Source: Spisula solida | Lineage: Eukaryota > Mollusca > Bivalvia > Venerida > Mactridae | Reading direction: 5' to 3' | Assembly (NCBI GenBank): GCA_947247005.1 | Contig: OX365959.1 | Coordinates: forward strand, 39,345,097-39,409,096 | Length of the DNA: 64,000 nucleotides | Shown here: positions 1 to 11,042 of the stretch, piece by piece | How positions within the stretch are numbered: the stretch's first letter is position 1 | How the letters are laid out: each line of letters begins with the position of its first letter | The notes under the pieces: generated by a model | Databases searched by the model: none | What the model was told of the DNA's origin: nothing | The model's input: only the letters and a program-made list of their open reading frames with translations | Position numbers and translations under genes: made by a program

Positions 1-165
1 AGATCAGGCCATTTGGAAGCTTTAGTCAGTGATGCCAAACAGGAGGTTGAACGACGGTTAAATTGTCATGCACCGAACATTTCGCGTCTGGAGACATGCT
101 ACCAACACAGTGGGACTATTTGCGACAGGACCAGTAACTCCACGTGAACTAGCTCCAGACAAGGT
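1..165 (+). pseudogene. Tc1/mariner-type transposase, N-terminal HTH fragment (decayed)
   Basis: The stretch encodes, across shifted frames, the DNA-binding N-terminus of a Tc1-type transposase. One frame gives RRLNCHAPNISRLETCYQ followed by a glycine-threonine segment, which is the typical second helix-turn-helix and linker of this family. The first helix (approximately QAIWKL) lies in another frame, so at least one indel has hit it. It runs off the left edge of the window, and no catalytic DDE core follows. A better preserved copy lies at 17067..17270, so the two copies mark the start of two paralogous blocks. Family assignment is from recognised residue patterns only. Confidence 0.55.
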
Positions 166-494
166 TTAAAACTGCTGCAGACATTGCTAGATAACCTTTT
201 GACCATCAGCAATAAGTAATCAATCAATATCTGATCGATACATTCCATATTCACTTAAAACGCCGATTTTCAAGAAAAGAAACAGATTTTATAAATTTGT
301 GTTTCGTTATTTTACAGCCGCACTATACACGCAAACTGTGTTCTGCACCTAAGTATAGCTCATTGTGATAAAATGTTACAGTTGTATTGATAATGGAATA
401 CAGTAATCATCAAGTAAATGTTTGATTGTCTATCATTAGGTTGAAAACATAATTGACAGTCGACCCAATGTTGCGTTTCTAGATGAATTCAGTA
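166..494. other. Non-coding, start of duplicated block A
   Basis: No coding signal. The sequence parallels 17275..17560 with small indels, so it belongs to block A of the segmental duplication. Shared stretches include the 'ctagataac' and 'atctgatcgatac' segments and the 'gttgattgtct'-like region near 420. Confidence 0.5.
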
Positions 495-1345
495 CAGTAA
501 AACCTCGGTAATACGAGCAGCAATTATTCGAGCAACCGGCCTAATTCGAGCAAATTCCAAAGTCCCGGCGAATTTGCACTTTATTGTACATTAATTTATC
601 CTTCTTACTCGAAAAAAGTAATTACGAGCATCCGGTCTTATTCGAGCGCAGGTGTTGGTTTATTCAACAATTTTCAACGATAATTAGTTACTTTATCTCG
701 AGGCAATCACCCGTGCAAAATATCACACCTCCGAAAAATGTCATACTTTACGGTCCGAATTTTTCACACATCACGATAATCACATTTTATGACAATAGCG
801 TAAGCCCTAACACTGAAATTGATTTCCGTATTGTCGATTCGATACATTGAACACGAAGCAGAAGACATTAAATTAAAGAGCGTGATTTAAACAACTCATA
901 CGTTTCTAAACAAGTTCAATAGGCAACAATTGGGAACTTTAACACATACGAGAACTATAATTATTAAATGCAACATCGAACGTACTGACTCGCACTGACA
1001 TATAATTGTCGTAAGATAAACCGACGTGCATGTAGACTCTTAAATATTTATGCGCCATTCGTTATAAAACTGCAAGTAAAAATCTTTTCATTTTTTTCCT
1101 ATTCAATATTTCATGAAAACCTGCGAATATTGGCTTACGTATAGTACAATATCACGTGCCCGATACTGAATAAGTGAAGTAAATCAAGTCCGCGATTAAA
1201 TCCAATTCCTATCAAACAACCATGAAGAATAAAAACATCGTCGACTTGTAAAGTAGAAAACTAAATGTCAATTAAATGAACACTATGCGCTGATTGGCGA
1301 ATTCATACCGCGGTATGGAACTCTGACGTAACACTACTCTCAAAT
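495..1345 (+). mobile_element. Insertion with pogo/Tigger-like 5' end
   Basis: From 495 the sequence reads CAGTAAAACCTCGGTAATAC and continues with repeated 'ttcgagca' motifs, which resembles the terminal inverted repeat of pogo/Tigger-type DNA transposons. It is preceded by TA (493-494). The paralogous block B lacks the whole stretch: sequence equivalent to the left flank (near 17550) runs straight into the right flank (near 17565). No matching right terminal repeat is visible near 1345, so the right end is uncertain or deleted. No transposase reading frame is recognisable; the 88-codon frame at 584..850 has no family features. Confidence 0.4.
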
Positions 1346-1441
1346 GTATATCAGTTTATAAGATATATGGTGTTCTTGCAACCACTGAGTTCAACTAGAT
1401 CTGAGCTTCAGCCTTTAAGAGATATGCCTTGTCCTGAATCA

Positions 1442-2140
1442 AGTAAACTGGGTTACAAAACCCAGACACGTTCTGACATCAAAAGGATTTGTCTATATCT
1501 GGACAAACTTTGTAAAAAGATTCAAAGATCAATACTACCAATAGTGGCATAGTGATATTAGTTTATCCCCCAAATTATACTTGTTTAAATATTTCAAACA
1601 TAACTATGATCATGAATACTACTTAGATGTATTATATGTTAGAAAATTTAGAAAAGCATTGGCAACGTTTAGATCTGATACTCATTTTCTTGCCATAGAA
1701 ACTGGACGCCATAACAACATACCTTGACCTGATCGTTTATGTATGATAATTTTTATGTAATAGTCAAGTTCTAGAGGACGAAACATATTTCCTCTTAGTA
1801 TGCCCTGTGTTGGCTGATCTAAGGAGAAGATATCGTCCATGTAAATACTGGAGAACTCCAAATATGCATAAAGTTAATATGTCATTAGCATGTAAATGTG
1901 AGAAAGTTGTAAAATCATTAGCCTGTTTTATTAAGCATGCTTTTTACCTGAGAAAGGCGATTCTTTCTATGTAGTATATACCTATATATGCAAACCTTCG
2001 TTTGAAATTGATATGTGCTGACCTTGTTCCCTGTATACATTCATATCTATGCACTGTACTATATGTAATTTGCTCATTATTGAGTAAGGGGCCGGTGGCC
2101 TTAATCATGAATAAGTCATTGTATTGTATTGAATCATTCC
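1442..2140 (+). mobile_element. 5'-truncated LINE tail with target-site duplication
   Basis: Translation from about 1545 gives the C-terminal domain found after the reverse transcriptase in many molluscan LINEs. One frame reads DISLSPKLYLFKYFK, then FRKALATFRSDTHFLAIETG. A second frame reads VLEDETYFLLVCPV, LADLRRRYRPCKYWRTPNMH and a helical end at about 1970. There is at least one frameshift and several stops. The tail at 2090..2140 has the GC-rich 'ggggccggtggcc' hairpin and a GTATT repeat, as in LINE 3' ends. GAATCA flanks it on both sides (1436-1441 and 2141-2146). Block B near 17670 lacks the insert and serves as an empty site. Confidence 0.65.
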
Positions 2141-2146
2141 CATAAC

Positions 2147-4763
2147 CACTGAATACAGACATACCATGCCTTATTAAGTACTCATCACCAATTACATACA
2201 AACCATATCCAAAAGGAGATACAAATTACGATCAATTTAAAACAATACTAGACCCTATAGGGTTGTCTCAACCACTGACCACATCCATACCTCGGTATAC
2301 TCACAACAACTTAACCGCTTATATCTGGCCATACGGGGTACTCAAAACCAGCTACCATTGCTATACGATTATACTAACAACTACAGATTACAGCCATTCC
2401 TAAGGCCCGTTTCAGTATTCACCAATAGTAATTCATAACAGCTAGCCCTAAGTAGTACTCTCCAACAAAAACTACACCTAAACTAGCTATTTACGCGCTA
2501 ACGTTTCTAAACCTCAACCTATTATAGCCGTACCAGGTCATAAGGGGGTCTAACCACCATATATGCCAGGCAAAATGGGGTACTCATCCTGTATAAAGAC
2601 ATACGTAGTTCTATGTGGTATCTAACAATACCAGACAGTCATGAATCCTGGATCAATAGATTACCTAACATAGCATTGTACGACCTAGTTTGACTATATT
2701 TAGTACATGTACTGTTATATTGTTTGACACAACCAGTGTGCTCCTTTCTTTATAACACTGATGATGTTATCAAATATTATTACAACATAATGCTTGTTTA
2801 GAATTGAGTTAAATTTTTCTTTGTACTATGGTCTTGCATAAACACACCACAGCAACATAATGAAACCTTCTCTGCAATACAATAATAAGTCTACTTACTA
2901 CAGTATTACAGGACCTTTTTCATTTGTTGTCGATTAATTACACTTAGACTATTACCTACATTATGAGCCAATGAAAACGCCGCATTTTCGCGGTTAAATT
3001 AAAATTTAATCATTAAAATTTTCTCTTAACAGACTTGACGTCTTGCGTTGGCGCTAATTTATATCGGCCAATCAGAATTCAGAATGTTATATTCTAAGTT
3101 AATTAGAACATATTAAGTAAATTTTAATGACTAAAAAGGCCTCGCTTCGTTCGCTCCGCCCTTTTTAATCATTAAAATTTACTTAATATGTTCTAACTAT
3201 AACATAATTTATATTTATAAGAATAAAGCTTAACAATTTGATGATGTTATGTAAGAATCGAAAACAAGTCACTTTTGTATAAATAAGCAGTTACTACAGT
3301 CTTGCGGGCAACCCTCGATTTGTCCTTAAGAGCCCGTAAATTTGACGAACTGTCTTCGTATGTCGATTTACATTATAAATACATATATTCTTTATGATAT
3401 AGATTATAAAAAAAGTTCCTACCTTGAAATCAGTGGTAATACTCAGCAAAATGTTTTAAAACGGACCCTTTCTTCTAAATAAACGAACATCCTCACATCA
3501 GCTGGGTAAATTATGTATTGATGTTACCTCTACTTTCGATTTCTGATTTCTGTTGTCGTGTAACTGTGCCAGTTGTAATGTGCCGTGCACCGGATAGGAC
3601 ACCCCAAGATTACGGACAGCTCAAACGTGTAAAGGTTTGCGCTCGTTTTCGTCACTTCGTTTAGTTTTTTTATAATGCTTTAATGGTAATATAATAATTG
3701 TTATTGAATACGAATCAGCTAGAATGCCTGCGTTCGTCGATGAAGGTGATACCAGGTATTGTAGTATTATTAAATAAAACATGGACATTTCACATAGTTG
3801 AAGAATCAACCGAGAACTGCAGTTTTATCCGTTCATATTGTCACAATTACCGAGTTCTATAAATGCTCACTTTGTCAAATGCCCTAGAATCAGATCCTTT
3901 GTACTATTGTTTGATACATAGCTTACAGGCGTCAACATATCATTCGTTAAATGTTCATATGCACCGATAGGAACACCAAACGCCGGTTGGAATTCTCCGA
4001 AGATTATCAGCTTAAGATAGCAACGGTTGGGACAAATATGCTTATTTGGACACGTCTGAGACACAGTCTTATTAGACTATAATTATAGGTCATAACCACT
4101 AAATTCCTTCATGTTCCAAATCGGATATATTCAAATTGTCCATACATAAACGTAAGTTTGACTGGAAATGGTGGAATGCCTTGACAAGATGAAATTATGT
4201 CGAAAATATGAAATTCCTAGATTACGGTTTTCGACTTGTTTGTTTTGTTTGTAAGTTTGACTGTGTTTTAGCAAACTATCAATGTGATTATCCCATTCTC
4301 TTTGTCGACCGATCCCGGAATCCAGACAACGTTGAAATTATATACATGTATCAATTCGCACCTACATGTCCCATTATAGTTCGATAATGACGCGGGTGGT
4401 ATAATAACCGAGTATATTAAAGGTATATTTGCTGTGAAAGTGGTGTTACGGCTTTGGTGATGTGATAGGAGCCTGATTATCAGTGACATAATTTGGGGGT
4501 GCATTTATAAACATTCAGTGCATTCAATACCATTGATCGCACATATAATCAGCTTCAGTAGCAAATGTATGCTGTTGTTTAGCCTTTTGCTGTTAATATA
4601 TAATCAGTTATTTAGTCTATGTATATGTATTGCGTCCCCTGTGGGCATGCTGTTTAAAGACACTGAACGGATTGCTGTCAAATGTCACTCTTAATATAAC
4701 TTGCGTGTCGATACATGCAGTAGGAATCTAATGCAGCTAGTATTGTTGAGTTGATTGTAAAAA
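2147..4763. other. Non-coding remainder of block A
   Basis: No gene. The sequence parallels 17675..19620 in block B, including the 'actgaatacagacatacca' motifs that recur every 60-100 bases in a degenerate way, and the stretch at 3540-4460 that matches 18810-19600. Frames of 60-80 codons on either strand are not conserved between the two copies. Confidence 0.5.
2945..3198. mobile_element. Foldback insertion in block A
   Basis: A strong hairpin lies at about 3108..3195. One arm is TTAAGTAAATTTTAATGACT followed by AAAAAGGC, and its near-perfect complement stands across a loop that reads 'ctcgcttcgttcgctcc'. The surrounding 250 bases are absent from block B: there, sequence matching 2920-2944 joins sequence matching that after 3200 (near 18445-18480). 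It therefore looks like a foldback element inserted after the duplication. Exact ends and target duplication are not clear. Confidence 0.45.
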
Positions 4764-4871
4764 GTCAAAAGTATATAATTACACGGTAGCTGCTGCACAC
4801 TATATATAATTTTTCCTCACCTTTCTGAAGAAGAGTACTCTATAGCTACCGTGTAATTATGTATCTTTGAC
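4764..4871. mobile_element. Miniature palindromic element, copy 1
   Basis: A 108-bp unit begins GTCAAAAG and ends CTTTGAC. Its arms pair: ATAATTACACGGTAGCT at 4775-4791 is perfectly complementary to 4844-4860, and pairing continues with mismatches to the ends. Two further copies lie at 35299..35416 and 35642..35754, and a half copy at about 19787..19830. All share the internal 'ctttctgaagaaga' segment or its right part. No coding capacity. Confidence 0.5.
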
Positions 4872-7800
4872 AGATCAATAAAACTCAACAATAAAAATAT
4901 TTAGCTACCCATAGTACATCTCACAACAGTGCAACTGTACCCTATATCCCTCCTACCCAAACAAATAAAGTTAGTGGATATAAGCATACTATGTACATGC
5001 AGATGATAAAACGATATTTAATCGTTGGCCGAACCTGTTGAAAGATTAGATAGCCATACATGTAATAATGACGTATACATACAATCAATTATCAACCGGT
5101 CGAATTGTTGTACGACTGTTTATTTCATCAGCGACTAAAATAACATTTAAACCAATCAAGTCCAAACTCTGAACTAAGATCTGTTGACATCCTGATTCGT
5201 CTTCACGCCGACTCGGGTATTCCGCTTTGGCTATCTTAGCTACGAACCCGCGAGCGAATCGAACTACACTTGACAAAATGCTTCGGCTCAATATAAAAAC
5301 ATTGTGGATGTAGAAGCAACATAGAATATTATATCAAATTCGTTATATGAAGACAGCGGGCTAATTGTCGATTTTCCAGCAAGATATGTATAACATCACG
5401 TCAGCCGATACCATCCTCCACCATAACAGCTGTGAGGATCGGTACATGTGGTACACACACACATTATATGTATAACAGAAAGGTGTTATTAAAATACAAA
5501 TGTTTCTTAAAGTTGTGCATTTGTCCGAATGGTATCTATTTATATGATGGTGTGCCCTTGATGTAAAAATATTATATTAAACCACAGCTTCGGGACATGT
5601 GACTTATTACGTTATTAGCATCCAGAGTAAATTAACATACAGAGTGATCAAAAAACTATGTGTCCTGTGAACCCAATACTACTACACACTCACTATACAT
5701 TTATACTTGAACGTATATCAAATTAAAATAGATAATATAGTATCACTTGTTTCAGTAATAGTATAATAAGTTAAGTAAACCATTTGTAGTGTTACTACCC
5801 ACCTGCTTCTGATAATTCGATAAAAACAAAGCAGGCGACAGTACAATCATGTACACCCTTTGGTCGTTATTAATAAATCACACAATAGTTCGGACCTGTT
5901 ATACAATTAAATACATTTTTGTAAATGTATAACAGGTCCGAAATATTACCTGGGTGTTATTCAATATTGATCTTATTGAATTGGAAAATAAGGATACATT
6001 ATCATATCGCATGTTCCTGACCAAGAATTTGATATGGTGTAATCTGCTTGGTTGTCCTTATCCTTTATTCAAGTAAGCTCAATAATGAATACCAGTAATG
6101 GGCACCTCTGACAATATAAAGGGACGTGACTTGTTGTGGATACTAAACTGATCACATAGAGTTATCTTCCAAGCTCCACATGAAGGTTCTTACACTCCGA
6201 TGATATGAATGATGTGTTGTCCAGATACGGAAAGTGAAGATGCCAAAAATAACGTCCATGACTTGTTTTTAGGATTTCCTAAAATATACTTAATGGATTG
6301 TAATGCCATTGTGCATGGTAAAATGTCAAAACAACAAACAGAAGTCGCAAAAAACGGAAGACACAACAATCGACACAACAATCGATAACGCATCATTACA
6401 AGAACATGGTACACCCTCATAACAACTACAACAAGGTTACAGTGTATTACAATTGAAATAATGTTTTTTATTGATCAAAACATTTGATTTTCTTGCGATA
6501 CTCATTTCCATACCAAATATGAAATGCAGTATACACAATTACAATGTGAGCGTATTGGTTAGGTGTCAGAATATTGCAATTGTTCGAATTTCCCAAATTT
6601 CTTAGTTATCACATTTGGGAGTCAATATCTCAAATAACATTACCCGATTATTTCGAAAATCACAGATTAATTGTATGACATAATTTATTTTGAAGAAAAC
6701 ACGTTTAATCCAACCGTTATTTAATAGCATATGGATACTGTTATACGATAAAAATACGTGTACACTTACAAGATTTGTAAAGTGTATTTTAAAGTTCGTG
6801 TAATGCACTTTTAGAGCCGGTATATTCACGACGACAGCACATAATATAAAAACGTAACTACATATATCCAGCTGGTAATGTAAGCCAAAACGAGAAATGA
6901 ATACTGTCACGGAAATTCTTAAATTCTTAAATTCAGCAATAACTGGGACATGCAGCGGTATAGTTTATTGTTCTCGTTCTGTTTCTTGTTGGGCAGTGTG
7001 TCGTGTGCTTGTCGTCAGTGTTGTATCTGTTTTCTGTGATTGGCTGTTTCATTTAAGTGCTGTCTTTTTTGTTCGATGTGTCATTATAATTAAAACTTAA
7101 TGTATCCATGCAGACGTAGAGACACCCTAGATCTCTAGCGCAATATATATTGAGTAACACCATGTTTTATTGTTGCACACCATGTACAATATACAGGTTT
7201 TACTGTATATGTAAGTTACATGTATTACTGACGTTTATATTAAAACTACCCGGCGTAATGAATCGTGTATTATCTTAGCGACTTTCCAGCGGGTACATGT
7301 ATACGTCTCACATTAAATAAGAATTTAAAGTATGAATCACAAAGCATTATCGTTATACACTGCAGGAAACCATAAACGGGTATTTATAAGGAAAGTAAGT
7401 CGAACAAGTGTGTGACAGTGACCACTGAAAACAATAATCACAAATATATATTTCTTTGTTTAGAATTTATTTGGAATAAATGCATGTCTCACGTGTTAAT
7501 CTTACAACGTTTCCAACATGACATTATGGGTTATGAGTTACCTGCAGTATTTATTGATTTGTCGACGACCATCCGTACACTAATCGTACTACTGTTGTGA
7601 GACGAAGCTTGAAAAATTACAACAAAATGGCACGTGAACTTGACTAACATGAGCAATAACATAAGTGTTGTTATGTAGTGTACCATAACAAGCATATTAC
7701 ATTGTATATTGCTCTAAGCAAGCACGTCGTAATTCACGTCTTTCACTTGTATAAAATCAAGACATAGGTTTTATTGTTTGCAAGATTGTAATCAGATAAA

Positions 7801-8429
7801 AAGGCAGCCGTAAAAATGCAAACCTTCAATAAGCCACAAATCAATGCATGCATTATCAGTGAAATATAGACATAACTAAGTAAAATAGCAATGTATAGCT
7901 CACCCTAGCATTTATTAATAAATAAACATAAGATAAAATCATCACTTCAATATCGTTTGTTATCAGTGAAGATTGAAAGAGTATTTGCATTTAATGTGGT
8001 GATTGTGCAGGAATTCGAAAATAAATCGACAATTTATATTTGTAAATAAGGTTAGTGTTATCTCCGGCGGATTATTTATGTTCACAATGTTTAGTATGGC
8101 TGACCAAATAAGTTATAGATGGTGCATGTATGTATAGATATATCTCCAAGGGGGGTGTAATCTTTGCTACCGTAATCAAAGATCATATTTAGTATTCTTT
8201 GCCGCAATGTATACTGAATCAGTGAAACTTACACTTTTATAACTTATATTTTTGCACGTATGTAATCACCAATAAATCTTCATTATATGTATCGAGGATA
8301 TGTTTCATTACAATCGGATAACACACTTTAAAACCACAACGATGATTTTTGACGATAGTTCCTGTACGTCTAACAAATACGATCCAACTAATGTATACGT
8401 CGAAGTGGTTAGGAGCTTGTTACCAAAAT
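4872..8429. other. Non-coding paralogous block (downstream part of block A)
   Basis: No gene. 4900-5470 parallels 20640-21080 and 35950-36370. 5880-6420 parallels 21940-22280, 24360-24830, 37250-37560 and 62160-62380. 7400-8290 parallels 25680-26560 and 56750-58000. A perfect 16-bp hairpin, TTCGGACCTGTTATAC at 5889-5904 with its complement at 5927-5942, sits in one of these shared segments. 5405-5470 holds one unit of the minisatellite expanded at 23231..24135. 6960-7080 holds a reverse copy of the GCACAGAAAAC dispersed repeat. Confidence 0.5.
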
Positions 8430-8535
8430 ATTATATTAAGTCAGACAGGGAAGGCAGCACTCAATTTGACCAATCGAGCACAGAAAACATTAAAAACACA
8501 CAAAGCACTGAAAACACGACATCCCGTCCCGAAGC
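8430..8535 (+). repeat. GCACAGAAAAC dispersed repeat
   Basis: This roughly 100-150-bp repeat carries 'cagggaaggcagcactcaa', then 'gagcacagaaaaca', then a tail rich in 'acacacaa' and 'catcccgtccc'. Related forward copies lie near 13330-13540, 15650-15760, 46550-46640, 52395-52560 and 55615-55760. Reverse copies lie near 6960-7080, 25380-25480, 50870-50970 and 56030-56200. The spread, orientation changes and lack of a conserved frame indicate a SINE-like or MITE-like family, not an exon. Confidence 0.5.
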
Positions 8536-8550
8536 ATCGAATAGAATATG

Positions 8551-8818
8551 ACTAATGTATACGTCAGAGTTATTAGGACCTTGTTACAAACATCAAATAA
8601 ATTCTGACCACTGTGTACATCATAGTGGTTAGGAGCAGAAGATCGAGTGTTAGAATCTACATTATCATTAATACAGACAAATAGTCAGCTGACAACTGGA
8701 AACACGCAACAGATTCTAACACTCAATCTTCTGCTACTAACCACTATGATGTACACAGTGGTCAGAATTTATTTGATGTTTGTAACAAGGTCCTAATAAC
8801 TCTGACGTATACATTAGT
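8551..8818. repeat. 108-bp inverted repeat (long hairpin)
   Basis: The arm at 8551-8658 is complementary to 8711-8818 with only two mismatches that I can see, around a 52-bp spacer. The arms contain a unit of the 'cagagtggttaggagc' family expanded at 46970..47735. The spacer is the inverted form of the sequence following that array (47748-47802). So the structure is an inverted duplication of the array end, not a terminal-repeat transposon. Confidence 0.75.
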
Positions 8819-10840
8819 AGGCAATATGTGTGTGTATCTCTAGGACATAGTGAACGACGACATGATACATGTAATTATATCACTCTCAACATATACACGA
8901 TCATCCATAATGACATGTTAACCGTTTTCTGTAGATGATCATAATCAGTTTCATCCTAATAACCTCGGCCTTTATTCAATGCAATAGCATAGTTACCGTA
9001 ATAAAACGGATTCACGATTGAATCAGAATACAAACAATCCCAAACACAATATAACAAAAATACGTAATAAAACAACATGTTCATATAAATTTTTTTCCGA
9101 ATAATACTTTTATTTTTCACACAAACTATAATTCCCATCACTATGACGTGCCACAAGAAAGGGATACAGCTCACCGAGAGCCTTATAAGTAAACAAACAT
9201 GAATAATATAAACACTGTACAATCGACTAACCGTCTGTTATCGGCGTACATTTAGAAATAATAGCAGTATGCATTAATTGATTATGAACAAGATTGAAAA
9301 TATTTGGACATCGAAAATGCATTTAAATGAACACTGTCTTATATTTCTAATAGCATAGTGTCATATAAAATATTAATAGCCTTAATACGTTTAACTGTGA
9401 TCATAATTGTCTCCGATATGTTGCACACAAACGTGTTATGCAATAATTCTGACACTCAAAACATTAAAAATCAAAATCGTATGACAAAATATGAGTTGTC
9501 ATTCATGCGATAAATTTTGCATTTTCGTAATCAAACAATATGATTACAGTTAAAGGTATTTCTGGTTGGAAAGGTGACCAATTAGTAAAGTGGTTGAGTG
9601 TACATGTTGTAATTTACATATGTACTTAGTACGTATACGCTGTGTAACATATATTATGGGATATGAACGCTTAATATTTTACATGACACCATGCTATTAG
9701 AAATATACGACATATTTATAGGAACATGCACTTTTATTTTTTGACAAACACACAGGGCCGACTTAAGCTATATATGACCATTGTCCTTTCACACTGTATT
9801 GAAGTTTTCTAAAAAGTATAGTTTCTGTTTTAAGGCATTTACTCTCCATCCTCAAGTCACCCCCATTAAAAGAAATCCGAAGGATTTAAGTCCGGTGAGT
9901 GAAGAAGTCAAGTAAATGTGTGGTTTTCAGCGAAATGTTCCAAATGCAAAATGTATTGTAATCACCGAAAATGCATGTATGGCATCATCGATGACGAATA
10001 ACGTCATCTTATATCGCAAGGAACTAGCATTCCTATCCAATTAAACCCTCGGCTCATTAGCTTTATAACAAGTGTCAAACCACTTATCTATTATAAAATC
10101 TAGCTACCTGAAAGACAGCAAAGGCATGTTCAGATCAAATTTGAAAACATATTTGTATAGTCGATTTCATTGAAAATGATTGTGCTCTTCTTGCTTATAG
10201 TCAATTCAGTGTAGTACTTGTATGACTAAATCCAAGCTCTAGAATCCTAGTGCGTCATGTAATAGCGAAGCGCAATAAAATGTGTTTAAATATTTCTGCG
10301 CTATATATATTTATGTTATCATATATAAATGTTCACCCTGTATGATACTGTGTTATACTTCGTATTTGTACTATTGGCAGGGTAAACATCGGTTATTAAA
10401 GCGACTTAAAGATAAAAGTATAAAAATGGACAGAGATAACTTCCAGCTAGACATAGCTGAAATTAGTACAATGTAAAATCAACTGCCGGGTATTATAGAT
10501 ATATCTTTGTCAAGGTCAGGATATGAGAGTTTAACCAATTCAAAAAGATTGCAGTATTGGCGAAGAATGAGAACTTGAAGATTGACTTCTTAGGTGTTAA
10601 AGCTTCGTTACCCTTGTTGTGTCTTCTACACAGGCCGGATGAGATGAACTTACAATAGTATTATAAATATTGTAGAAAGAAACTAGCTTGGAGGCAAGGG
10701 GAGTTCCAAGGGGATGTACTTCAAAGGTCCAGTACGCTGGTATGGTAATTTGATTGGATGTGTTTGAATGATTTCAAGATTGTTAATGTTGCTCCGTGTT
10801 TGTTGTAACCAAACGGTTCCGTCAAGAACCCGATCTTGTC
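8819..10840. other. Non-coding
   Basis: 8819-9300 parallels 47810-48260, 27890-28250 and 58520-58890 (for example the 'acatgtacacgatcat' and 'acctcggcctttattcaatg' segments). 9300-10840 is AT-rich, and I see no gene, RNA or recognisable element in it. Short open frames such as 10282..10476 have no family features. Confidence 0.4.
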
Positions 10841-11042
10841 TTGACGTGTCTGGTCAAATATATGTAAATATGAATGATAAACGCACAACCAACTCTAAAT
10901 TCATGAAAGGAAATGTGCATAATCAAATGACCAGTTATAATTAAACAAACTTCCATAATTCAATATCACCAATGCCATGAAGATACGACGTGAATAAGCG
11001 GAAGTGGAACTCACAGTGTATTCATAACGCGTAACAATGACA

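Noticed and set aside
6602..6910. 102-codon minus-strand frame
   Set aside because: No family features, not conserved in the paralogous segments near 22500, 25100 and 37800, and typical of AT-rich chance frames.
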